64,000 nt of DNA. Origin: Pelodera strongyloides. Taxonomy: Eukaryota > Nematoda > Chromadorea > Rhabditida > Rhabditidae. A program made the translations under genes and the position numbers. The stretch lies in assembly GCA_036852015.1 (NCBI GenBank), contig JAANDG010000059.1:310001-374000 (forward strand), read 5' to 3'. The notes beneath the pieces were generated by a model. The model saw only the letters and a program-made list of their open reading frames with translations. It was not told where the DNA came from and made no database searches. This document shows positions 12,101 to 21,754 of this stretch, one piece after another (the stretch's first letter is position 1; every line of letters begins with the position of its first letter).

Positions 12101-12448
12101 GCTTTGATGTTTCTAGTGAATTTGTTTTGTTTGCAAAACATTAGTTTTCATGAAGTGAGGAACGAGCGAAATGAAAATGTCTTGTTTTGCAAACAAATTC
12201 TAATTCCTTGTTTGGAGGGTTGCCAACGGTTTTGGCAAAAAGTATCGATTAATTAGTTGGGAGGGGGCCAAAATATAAAGTGGGCGGGGCCCAACCGCTT
12301 TTCGAAATTTCTGGAATGGAATGGGCGGACCCTAGGCTAATTGGGTGCTTAAAAGGGAGCTAATCGATAGTCCAACTCATTCTAGGACTTTCTTCCAGTT
12401 TGCACCTACGTTAGTTTTGCGTCAGTTACTTTGAGAATTGGAGTAAGC
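12101..12448 (+). repeat. B1-A2 junction of the split direct repeats
   Basis: B1 (about 12101-12177) matches B2 at 13701-13775. A2 (12174-12448) matches A1 at 8984-9258. The junction shares AAAA (12174-12177). The sequence around it forms a dyad: GAATTTGTTTTGTTTGC with CAAAACATTAGTTTTCAT on the left is nearly the reverse complement of the ATGAAAATG to AAACAAATTC arm on the right, with a spacer of about 19 nt. This is the expected shape of a tyrosine-recombinase crossover site. Confidence 0.75.
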
Positions 12449-13393
12449 CCTCCCACCCACCCATCGGGACTACATTTATTGAATAGTTTACATACAGGTG
12501 TGCCGGTACGTCTCGAGAATGGTTGCCAGCAATTGATCGAGCAGGGAGGATCGAATTGCGCCAGTGTTCTGGCGGAAGTTGTGTCAACCGCTCGGGCACC
12601 TGGGACCTCGAAGGCCTATCAGAGATTGGTGGCAGAATATGAAAAATGGGCAGAGACGTTGAAGTTTGATCCGAAGCAGGCCCAGGTGCGCAGTTTGTAC
12701 TATTGCGATTTGTGGAAAAACCAGGAGTTTAAAAAGCTTTTCTCTTTTAAGCCGGCGTTGGATTTTCATTTTGGAGTTTTGCTTGGAGACCAAAAAGAGG
12801 TTGCGGATATGATTATGGAGTCAGCTAGAAGATGCGCGCCACCTACAGTGCATAGAGAGAAGGTGGATGTAAACAGCGTGCTCAAGGTTTTGGCGGCAGC
12901 GGATGAGGAAAAGGCCCCGTGGCAGCTATTACGTTACGCTTTGTTTTGCGCTTTCGGGTTTTTCGGGTTGTTGCGGATTTCCGAGATTAGTGAATTGCGG
13001 TGGAGCGACGTGGAGGTTACGGAAAACTTTGTGCTCATTAATCTGGCAAAAAGTAAGACGGACCAGCGTGGACATGGTCAAAGAGTTAAAATCTCCTTTG
13101 ACACTACGGGATCAGTGCTAAAGTCAGTGTTTCAGAAGTACGCGAACTCGGTTGTGGCTTTGCCGGAGCATGCGCTATTGGGAGACAGGAAAGGCAAAAG
13201 ACTGACGGCGAACTCATGGAGGTCAATCGTTAAGAGGATGGGCAACGAGTATGGAATCACGCAGGGACCCCACGGGCTGAGAGGTGGAGGTGCCACGTAT
13301 GCGATCGCTTCCGGCCTCCCGGAGGCAGCCGTTACGCGGTTGGGACGGTGGAGATCCGAGATGAGCATGAGGCCATATGTCGATGCAGCATAA
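12431..13393 (+). CDS. Tyrosine recombinase of the retrotransposon
   Basis: 320 codons, intact, starting inside A2. The catalytic set of tyrosine recombinases is visible: Arg182 (GLLRISEISELRW), Lys207/209 (NLAKSKTDQRG), His281-x-x-Arg284 (HGLRGGGATYA), Trp307 (RLGRWRSE) and Tyr316 (MRPYVDAA). The N-terminal SAM-like core-binding region (STARAPGTSKAYQRLVAEY) is also typical. It would integrate the element's cDNA circle by site-specific-like recombination instead of a DDE or endonuclease step. The unusual point is its place: downstream of A2 and upstream of B2, not between RT and B1. The true start codon is uncertain because part of A2 would be translated. Confidence 0.9.
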   Translation: MRIGVSPPTHPSGLHLLNSLHTGVPVRLENGCQQLIEQGGSNCASVLAEVVSTARAPGTSKAYQRLVAEYEKWAETLKFDPKQAQVRSLYYCDLWKNQEFKKLFSFKPALDFHFGVLLGDQKEVADMIMESARRCAPPTVHREKVDVNSVLKVLAAADEEKAPWQLLRYALFCAFGFFGLLRISEISELRWSDVEVTENFVLINLAKSKTDQRGHGQRVKISFDTTGSVLKSVFQKYANSVVALPEHALLGDRKGKRLTANSWRSIVKRMGNEYGITQGPHGLRGGGATYAIASGLPEAAVTRLGRWRSEMSMRPYVDAA

Positions 13394-13700
13394 GTTGTTT
13401 TATTAGCATAAGTTGCCTGGTTTAGTGGTTTAAATATTATCCTCCACTTATTATTATCAGTATATTCAATTGCGCGTATGTATTTTATTTTGCTTATCGG
13501 TAATCGTTGCATGCTTATCTCCCACATTTATTCTACGGTTTTATATTTCTAATCTCGTCGCCGTTATACTACTCATTCATTATCTGTCTATGGTTTTTGT
13601 TGTTAATCTCAGTGGCTGGCTTAACCGGCAGGCATGTTTATTCGCCATTGTTTATTGATACTCTTGTTGACCGCTGTTGTTGGGTGCAAACCTGGAATAA

Positions 13701-13775
13701 AGCTTTGATCATAGTGAATTTGTTTTGTTTGCAAAACATTAGTTTTCATGAAGTGAGGAACGAGCGAAATGAAAA
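13701..13775 (+). repeat. Split direct repeat B2, right end of the element
   Basis: Copy of B1 ending AATGAAAA. To its right, old-element sequence resumes directly (CTCCAACC), with no target duplication. Confidence 0.8.
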
Positions 13776-14030
13776 CTCCAACCTTTCTCCCATAAATAAC
13801 CAACTTTAGAACTTTTCTCTTTTGCCAAACACCAGCCATTGAATTGCTTGAACTCTTCTTCCAACCCTTCTCCTAGGGACTCCTTCTCGTGCAAGTACTC
13901 CCAAAATCTGTTGTCCTTCAGCTGGGCGCAGCTGAAGATTTCTTTTCTGAAGAACTTCGACCGCCTCCCTCACCACTGCGTCCAGCTCCTCCTTAGATTC
14001 CGCAGTCAACGGCACTTCCAAGTTCCTGCA
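13776..14030 (-). pseudogene. gag fragment of the older minus-strand retrotransposon
   Basis: Minus-strand frames read EVPLTAESKEELDAVVREA then, after a frameshift, FWEYLHEKESLGEGLEEEF and FKQFNGWCLAKEK. This parallels the gag block of the plus-strand element (RKRNAHIFLAD, FWDFLREQD). One frame stays open across the reconstructed junction with 8983 for about 20 codons (GYLWEKGWSFELVNIS), which fits the younger element having split this gag. Confidence 0.65.
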
Positions 14031-14864
14031 AACACAATAATTATCTTTGTGCCTATATCACAATGTATATTGCTCACTGACGCCCGTTAGAGAAGTCGGG
14101 GTGTTCTGCACGCCTGCACACGGCCACTCGTTCACTTTAATTTTAAACTGAAAACCGTCGCAGCTTTATTCTTTTTTAAATAGTGCGTATTTTCGGGTTG
14201 TGTTTCCTTCGACTTTCCAAATCAAGCTTACACGCCCGCCTATCTATAATTCATCGTTGAATCACTTACTGTATAACCTCCGAGTTGAATACGAATTGTC
14301 TCCGGTAGTTCAAATTATCAAACGATGGCTGTTCGCGGTATCTATCTGACTCGTCCATATACGAGGTGGTCACCACCTGCAATTTTCTTCATTAATGCGA
14401 CACGCTCAATACGCAATTTCAACCAAACGACTCGAACACTTCCAACATCTACCATATTGCACGAACCAACTCCTTATAACTTTCCTTCTCACTTCATCTC
14501 CTATGCCTTCTCCTCCCACTTCACCAACCCTCTCGTGGCCCTCAGCGAAAAACGACCTCCACAATTTTGTCTTCGTATTTCACCAAAACAGAATACACCC
14601 AATCGTACGAGGCTCCTTGCATGCGCTCCTCCACAGTAACTCACACTACTCGTTACACACAGGCACCACACCGAAGCGACGAGAAAAAGAAGACACGCGA
14701 GTACATTCAAATATAACAGAAGTACGATAAATATACAGAGCAAACAAATAAATAAATAAATAACGCAACCGCATAACTCCAGCACCTCGACCTAGAATGA
14801 CGAGTTTATACGATTATTGACCCGATGTACATTTCTTTGCCGCGATACTCAGCTTTGTGCGACA
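14031..14864. other. Intergenic DNA, probably the rest of the old element
   Basis: No convincing exon or structural RNA. The sequence is C/A-rich on plus between 14400 and 14720. It could include the 5' region of the old minus-strand retrotransposon, but I cannot identify its repeats. Confidence 0.3.
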
Positions 14865-15511
14865 AACCACTCGATGCGCAGCCTAGACGCCTTGGCGGGA
14901 ATTCAAATTTTTCTCGTATGCTAAGCTGCGTACGGTACCAGACCTGCGAAACAACAATTTATGATTAATGCTCACGAGAATAAGGTTTTCCTTAATTTTA
15001 TTGTACCGAAAGCCTGGAATTACAGAAAGATATCCGTGAAATCCGTATTCATTTATGGCAAAAACTCGTAGATCTATACCGCCCAGAACGCTTCCACCGT
15101 CTACCACAATCATCGGAAAGGGAAAACAAAGTTTAAAACGATGTGATACATTTTTTCTGGAAAGTTTTGTTTTCCAACTCGGACTACTAACCACTCGATG
15201 CGCAGCCTAGACGCCTTGGCGGGAATTCAAATTTTTCTCGTATGCTAAGCTGGGTACGGTACCAGACCTGCGAAACAACAATTTATGATGAATGCTCACG
15301 AGAATAAGGTTTTCCTTAATTTTATTGTACCGAAAGCCTGGAATTACAGAAAGATATCCGTGAAATCCGTATTCATTTATGGCAAAAACTCGTAGATCTA
15401 TACCGCCCAGAACGCTTCCACCGTCTACCACAATCATCGGAAAGGGAAAACAAAGTTTAAAACGATGTGATACATTTTTTCTGGAAAGTTTTGTTTTCCA
15501 ACTCGGACTAC
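14865..15511 (-). CDS. 324-bp tandem duplication carrying a two-exon coding segment
   Basis: Two near-identical units (14865-15187 and 15189-15511). On minus each encodes MIVVDGGSVLGGIDLRVFAI followed by NEYGFHGYLSVIPGFRYN and NLIL. A 32-nt intron with perfect borders (GTGAGC to TTTCGCAG; 14944-14975 and 15268-15299) follows, then VWYRTQLSIREKFEFPPRRL in phase. The visible differences are one synonymous change (ACG/ACC in RTQ) and one change inside the intron, so the coding frame seems to have been kept, although two or three differences are little evidence. The product is not recognised. Flanking exons were not found, so this may be an exon duplication in a larger gene or a duplicated gene fragment. 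Confidence 0.5.
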
Positions 15512-15769
15512 GGTAGATCGAGGAAGAGTTTCCAGTAACTCTGTCTGAGTTTCACGATAACTGAATGCGGTCTACATGGTCATTTTTCTGATCCAGGACT
15601 TTCGCAGCAAGAAAATTAAGGGAAAGGGACTATTTTCCCGCGAGGTCGACCCTTTAAACCACTTAAACTTCGATGCACCACCCACTAGGCTAATTTATTA
15701 TTTGAATATAATATTGCAAAATTTGCATGAACACTGTTGGATATGTCTTCTTTCTTTCTATCCGGTAAA

Positions 15770-18684
15770 ATGCGCACGTTATGGGCCCTTGCCATATTTC
15801 TATTCGGCCGGAGTGTAGCCGAAGATGCTGAGTATGTTATGAAAGCTATGCATGAGATTGAGGACCTAACGCATTCTTATCCCATTGGTCAGTTCTAATT
15901 TTATATTTCAACCATATCAACTTCTTTTACTCAAAAGTAATAAATTAGGCGTAAAAATTGGCATTCATTAAGGTAAGACAGTAATAAACATTTGAAAAAC
16001 AAACAATCAAAAAATAGCGTCTCCAAAAAACAGTCATCCCATTGGGCGAAAGCGCAGCGTGCTCTTTTTGTCTGTTTCTGCTTTAGATTTTCGCCCGGGC
16101 GGTGCGCCTTTCTTTCGGCGGGCGTATCTGTCCAGAGTCTGGCGTAGACTGGACGAAGGCGATATGTAGTCAAAAATGTTCTTATTACAGATTTCCGATG
16201 TTCAGAACTCTCTGATACTCGATTCAAATACATCGAAGAGATTTATGATAGAATCGACTACGTCCTCGAAGAAAGGTTTGGTTTCCCTGTTGGGTGTATG
16301 GCTGCTTCTACGGGTGGGAACCATATATACTACCCAAGAATTACAGCACATGATCCAATGATGGCGAGTTTTTTTCTTTAGTTTTATTTAATATAAGATT
16401 ATATAAAAGAGTTATGGCCTGTTCATGTGTGCGATTCGCATTTGCGAAAATGGTCCATGTTCGAGTCAATGTAAATGACAAGGTCCCGCAGCGAATTTGA
16501 ATCTAGTACGGATCTATTTCAAATAGTACGGATCTGATACACTTTCGCTGCAGGACCTTGTCAAATGTGTTATTCGCATGGGTTACAGTAGGCATTTGGC
16601 AAAATGGCCTGAACATGCAGAGGCATTTGTCATTTTCGCAAGTGCGAATCGCAAACATGGACAGACCATAACTGCATTGTGCGCTAGCACCCCTGCGTGT
16701 TGCGGAAGTTCAATTTGAATAAAATGTTCCGCAGTATAAAAAGGGTGGAGAGGCAATCGAACCTCATTATGGAAAAGAACAACTTTGTGGTTGACTTTTT
16801 TCACAAGAGTTTCATCTACGTTTCAGAAGTTTCATTTGTATGGAGAGCCGCCTTCACGCGGCGTAGCCGTCTGGTATTAAAGGGAATATGTAGGCACTCA
16901 AAATGAGCAAAACAACTGCGAAACTAGAGTTTCCACACCAGACATGAATTTAAGTAGGCGACTGAATATGTAAATTCGAATATTCTCATTTGCATGCAAA
17001 TATGTCGCTGTTGCATGCTATATGCCGATGTATGCACATATGCTAAATTTTTTGCTCCATCAGCACTGCCGTGTAAGCCAGGGGGTCAAATAACGCGTTT
17101 ACTATGGAAAAGATGAACTTTGAAAATCATTTTCTTTTAAATGGGAAACTTTTAACCATTTTTGTTGTTGTTTCCTTAATGAGGAACACACATTCTATTA
17201 ATACAGCTTAACTTCAAAAAGGGCATACATATTCCCTTTAAATAGAGCATAATCGCCAAAATATGTGCATCCGAGGATGGAAGCAGATGACCGATAGAGG
17301 CAGGTTGCCTGAATACGTTACCGAACTCGTGAAATGAACGTATTATTGCAGGCATTTTACATTAGCACAATATACGAGGGCACTCAGCTTCTACAAACAA
17401 CGGAAGACCTTATATCTCAGCCTATTCGATCCCTGATAGTCCGGAGAAAACAATTCTGCTTACAAATTCGGCTGGTCAGTTGATTATACTTATGCACTCA
17501 TACCCGACTTTCTAGTACATTTATTTTATTTCATGGACTCAAAAGTGGACTAAAAACGTGGACTCAAAAGTAGTTAGAAAACATTAGGGTAAGGATCTGA
17601 ACTACTGAACCAATCTTAATCCCTGAGCGTAACGCATATCATACAAACGTACAATCGATCAAACAAACAAAGAAAGCTCCCAACTTTGAATAGGATAACC
17701 TTTCAGAAGCAAGGGGGTGAATATAATTTTTTAATGATACTAGTGCTTGGTCCTTCAAAGGTGCCATCTGTGTCAATACAAAACTCAACGTACATGAAGC
17801 GTGGAAAGGTGGTACGCCCAAGTTGCCCGTCGTAGGTTGCCGATTGCACGCCAACTTTCTCCCTAGTTACAAACTAACTTGACTAACTTGTTAGTCCGCT
17901 AATTTTAGATTGCATCCACTTTTATTGATCATTATGAGACCTTCCACAGCGACGATGAAACATGCTGGGTGAGTCAGCCAGTCTTTTTACAATTGTGTAC
18001 GTTCTTTGAAAAATAATGGAAATCGTAAAAGAGTGTTCAATCTTTCCAGAAAATAATGGAAATCGTAAAAGAGTGTTCAATCTTCCAAGATATGTGGCTA
18101 ATTTGGGCCAAAACCATCTATGAGCGGTTTTGCTTTGACGAAGATGGATGTTACAATACTATGAAGTTGTATGACGAGGATATGCCATATTGTGTGAAAT
18201 ACATAGCACGCAGTCAATTCCAGGTTTTCTACTTTGTTCACTTACACCTTAACTACTACGTTACTATGTGCATCCGAGGCACCTCAATAACTTCCCATTT
18301 TAACCACATCTATTTAGAATGGATCTTTCGGTTCATGGCACCACAGTGTACTCAATTACTGTGAACTCACGGATATGGTGCCAGAAGCAAAAGACGATAA
18401 TTATGCACGACCAATCATATTTGAAGACGGAAAGACTGAAGACGAATTACTGACTATGTGCCAGTATTTGCGGTACTCTTCTCGTTCATCTTTTTTTTTG
18501 TTCTGGTTTCTAAAACGCTGTTATCTAAAAAGGTTCCGCATTATTCAGATTTCGTCTTCTACCAGATGAAGGAGAAGAAGAGGAGATACGAGAGATAACA
18601 TTAAGAGGCAAAGACAAAGACGTACATGAGGACAAGGACAATTTCGCGTCCTATCCTAGCATTGTTTATGTTTCGCTAGTGTAA
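15770..18684 (+). CDS. Secreted Cys-containing protein, intact member of a new family (329 aa)
   Basis: Eight exons join to exactly 330 codons: 15770-15887, 16191-16367, 16827-16873, 17352-17474, 17909-17968, 18050-18223, 18318-18472, 18549-18684. All have GT-AG borders and matching phases. The N-terminus MRTLWALAIFLFGRSVAED is a signal peptide, so the product is predicted secreted or lumenal. The mature part has about ten Cys, starting with DFRC at residue 40 and including DDETCW, VKECSIF, RFCFDEDGC, YCVKY, NYCEL and TMCQYLR. The last exon is very acidic (DEGEEEEIREI) and lacks a membrane helix. It has two broken copies upstream and a divergent membrane-anchored relative at 29192-38156. I recognise no known domain. 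The third exon (47 nt, basic) is the least certain; its donor lies 3 bp from a MITE. Confidence 0.65.
16411..16672. repeat. Inverted-repeat element (GTTATGGCCTGTTCATG type)
   Basis: Terminal parts are imperfect inverted copies (GTTATGGCCTGTTCATG against CATGGACAGACCATAAC, and GCGATTCGCATTTGCG against CGCAAGTGCGAATCGC). Inner arms carry ACAAGGTCC/CAGGACCTTGT. A related sequence is at about 29940-30190. It lies inside the second intron of the intact secreted-protein gene. Confidence 0.6.
16881..17237. mobile_element. TTAA MITE, uninterrupted copy (about 357 bp)
   Basis: Flanked by TTAA (16877-16880, 17238-17241). Ends AGGGAATATGTAGGCACTC and GGGCATACATATTCCCT are imperfect inverted repeats. 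The same element occurs at 19160-22204, where two further elements have inserted. Comparing the two gives both empty sites: CATGAATTTAAGTAGG and TTTCCTTAATGAGGAAC. It lies in the third intron of the secreted-protein gene, its left TTAA being 3 bp after the exon end. Confidence 0.85.
17595..17700. repeat. Interspersed repeat (CTACTGAACCAATC... type)
   Basis: About 105 bp, from GAACTACTGAACCAATC through CTGAGCGTAACGCA to AAGCTCCCAACTTT. A second copy lies at about 20652-20765 inside the 2.3-kb TTAA element. Confidence 0.55.
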
Positions 18685-18749
18685 GTGCATGCAATTATAC
18701 ACTGACAAAGTTGGCGTTCAAGTAACCTTTCGGCGCGCAAAGTCCATTT

Positions 18750-19155
18750 GGTAAGCTTCCTAAATGGGGCAGTATTTTCTAAAAATGGGGTAGTATTTTC
18801 TAAAAAAAGAATGAGGTAGCATTTTGCTTTGGGCTTTGGGGTACCTATGTTTCACCCTAGGTTATTACTACCCCACCTAGCTTACTGCCCCTTTAAAAGA
18901 AATACTACCTCCCTTTTGACAGGTTTTGACAGAATACTACCCCAGTCAATTTTGAAATAGAAACAAAAACATACATACCCCTGGGGTATGTATGTTAAAT
19001 TAACATGACTACCCCAATATAATCAATAATAAACAACTGGGGTAGTTATCTTAAAAGGAATTTAACATGATTCCCCCATTCGCATATCGGGTAGTGAACA
19101 TGGCCACCCCACTGGGGCTAATAACGAAGAATGGGGTAGTCGTGTTAATTATGTT
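18750..19155. repeat. GGGGTAGT-rich degenerate repeat, left half
   Basis: Many copies of GGGGTAGTATT, GGGGTAC and their complements (ACTACCCC) at irregular spacing. The right half with the same motif lies at about 22209-22400, on the other side of the nested TTAA elements. One original element was thus split by the insertion at TTAA 19156-19159. Confidence 0.6.
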
Positions 19156-19229
19156 TTAAAGGGAATATGTATGCAGTCAAAATGCGCAAAAAAAAGGAAA
19201 CTGGCGTTTCCATACCAGACATGCATTAA

Positions 19230-21541
19230 AGGGATTGGTTCATCTCAAATCACCACTCTTTTTATTGTTTTTATTAATAATAGCACAAATATCATTCACC
19301 AGTCGGCTACCGCCGCCTGAGGCGTCTTTCCAATATTCGCTGATGGTCGCTATGTTTCACTGGGCTATATCTATAAGTAGAGGCAACTCTTTCTCGCAAG
19401 AATAGTTTCCTGGGGAAAGAACTTAGTTTCTGTTGACTATATTTCTACTAAATTGTCTGCAACTTGCTCTACTCTAGGACATCGAAAAAATTGCCAAAGC
19501 CTAAAAGCAGCTTAATATCGCGTGGCTGATACGCCGCAATGTTTCTCTGGGCTATATAAGTTAGGAGGAAACATTTCTATCCAAAGAGTCTCCAGACTTT
19601 CTTTTTCTTTTTGAAACCCATACCAATATTGAACACGGGTTAGAACTTAGTTTATGTTGACTATATTCCTCCTAAATTGTCTGCAACTTGCTGGACTCTA
19701 CAATATCGAAAAAATTTCAAATCCTAAAAAAATTAATGTGCCTGGATGATACGTCGCAATGTTTCGCTGGGCTATATAAGTTAGAAGCAAACATTTATTC
19801 GAAGGAAATGGTTTCACTTTTGTTATTTTCCTTTTGAAACCTACACCAATATCAAACACGGGGATAGAACTTAGTTTCTGTTGACTATATTCCTCCTAAA
19901 TAAGGACCGGCGCCACGGGGAACATCAAGTTGAGCACACATCGATGCCATTGACAGGGAATTATTATAATTGCGAATATGCTTCTTGAATTGCATGGAAC
20001 AGGGATCTCGGCCTACTTGCCGCACAATCGCTCGAACGATACCCCGCAAGCATTCTGTATATGGCAGCCTTTGTAGCGTTCACTGGGCGTTCCGCAGTGG
20101 AGGTGCCCTGCAGTAGGTGTTCTTTGAACTCTATCGCTCGGCATGTACTCCGCGCCCTTGGTGTACATGCAAACTTTTGTGTGGTGCTCATGTGAGCGCT
20201 CCACAATGGCGTTGCACAGCAAGTGGATGTTCCTTGAACATTATCGCTCGGCCGATACTCCGCTTCCTTGGAGTATAATGCAACCTTTTGTGTGGCATTC
20301 GTGTGAGCCATCCGCAATGGCGTTGGTGAGTGAGTATATGCAGTCTGCGAGTGCGTAGCTCAGGGCTGGATTCTCGTAGGCTGCTCAAGGTGAGGATAAT
20401 CTCACGTTGATTGAAAGGCAATATGGAAAATTTTTGTAAAATAAGAGTAAATAAAGCATTAGACGAAAAAGCGTGATTTCAAGTTTTCAAAATTGGTCGT
20501 TCTTTGAGTTTTGTGCCGTGAGTGTTCTTTGAACCCTTTGTGCCGCAGAAACGCCCGAACGATACACCATACATATTCCACATATGCAGCCTTTTTTGGA
20601 CGTTTGTCAGAGGGGCGCTCGGGAAGTGAGATGGTTCAGTGCACGGGAACGTGAACTACTGAACCAATCCTACAACCTGAGCGTAACGCACATCATCCAA
20701 ACGTACATTCAAACAAACGCACAAACAAACAAACAAAGCTCCCAACTTTATATAATAAGATAGTGAGAATTAAATCAATCATAGAACTATACGCATCGCA
20801 GAAGAAGCTTCCTTTAATTAATGGAAACGGTGATAGGAAGCCCAAATCTAAACACAAAAAGTAATACCGTACACAGATCGCGCTTGGCAATTAGCCAAGT
20901 TACAAACTACACTCGGCCAAGCAATTAAATAATAATTCACCGACACAGGGGGAATCCGCCTGAAAAACGCCGCGCCTCTCTCCCGTTGCCTGAAAAACGC
21001 CGCGCTTAATTTTTGCCATGAAAAATCCACCCCGGCGTTTTCCAGGCAACGGGAGCAGCAATTTGACGAAAGGCGGCCGGCGGACAGTCCTCCCTCTCTT
21101 TTCCAATCCCCACGCATGTGCGATTTGGCCGAGTGGTCTAAGCAGCGGACTAGTAATCCGAGTCAGTGTGCTTGTCGGCAGGTTCGATTCCTGTAAAGTG
21201 CTTGTGTCTTGCAAAGCTGTATTAATATAAAATACATGCATTGCAAGCCATAAGCACTATCTTATTGTTGTGATTTTCCGTTTAAACGCCAAGAAAATGC
21301 CACCTTGGCGTTGGGCACGGCAAAAATTTGCCATGATAACGCCTAGAAAACGCCACCCTGGCGTTGGGTGCATCTCACCATGGCGTTTTCACGGCGTTTT
21401 CGCGGGTTTCTTCAGGCGGATTTGTCCCAGTGGACGGGAAATAATGTCCTGCTGAGTGTAGTTTGTAACTTGGCTAATTGCCATTAGCCCGCGCGATCTG
21501 TGTACGGTATAAGAATGGTGATTTGAGATGAACCTATCCCT
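19230..21541. mobile_element. 2.3-kb non-autonomous TTAA element with internal tandem repeats
   Basis: TTAA at 19226-19229 and 21542-21545. Terminal inverted repeats AGGGATTGGTTCATCTCAAA at the left and TTTGAGATGAACCTATCCCT at the right. Inside are a repeat of about 220-bp period (landmarks GGGCTATAT and GAACTTAGTTT at about 19350-19895), a repeat of about 110 bp at 20000-20340 (landmarks TATCGCTCGGC and ATGGCGTTG), and a sub-element with long inverted ends (20869-20968 against 21415-21510) enclosing a tRNA-like sequence. No transposase frame is visible. It probably moved using an enzyme encoded elsewhere. Confidence 0.8.
21114..21206 (+). tRNA. tRNA-like sequence with long variable arm (type II)
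   Basis: A box TTGGCCGAGTGGTCTAAG and B box GGTTCGATTCC are both strong, and the layout with an extended variable arm is that of Ser/Leu tRNAs. The anticodon loop reads CTAGTAA, giving AGT, which would be Thr rather than Ser or Leu. The acceptor ends do not pair well. It sits inside a transposable element, so it is likely a tRNA-derived SINE part or a pseudogene. Confidence 0.5.
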
Positions 21542-21754
21542 TTAAATAGACGACTGAATATGTAAAATCGAATTTGCATTCCCTGCATATTGAATCTTGC
21601 TATTTGCCGATATCCGCACGCAAAGTTGAAATTTGCTCCACTGACACTGGCGGGAGCCAGGGTTTCAACGCGTTTACTATGGAAAAGGTGAACTTTGAAA
21701 ATCATTTTCTTTTAACTGGGAAACGTTTGACAACTTTTTTTGTTGTTTCCTTAA

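Larger units (their letters stand above)
8984..13775 (+). mobile_element. Tyrosine-recombinase retrotransposon with split direct repeats (PAT/Ngaro-like)
   Basis: About 4.8 kb. Order: A1 repeat (8984-9258), gag with zinc knuckle, RT-RNase H, B1 (about 12101-12177) abutting A2 (12174-12448), tyrosine recombinase ORF (12431-13393), B2 (about 13701-13775). A1 and A2 are both 275 bp and differ at only a couple of positions that I can see. B1 and B2 share the core AGTGAATTTGTTTTG onward to AAAA. There is no target duplication, as expected for tyrosine-recombinase integration: both ends and the B1/A2 junction share AAAA. The element sits within an older relative on the opposite strand. gag and the RNase H tail contain frameshifts, so this copy is probably not autonomous, but the recombinase frame is intact. 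Confidence 0.85.
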
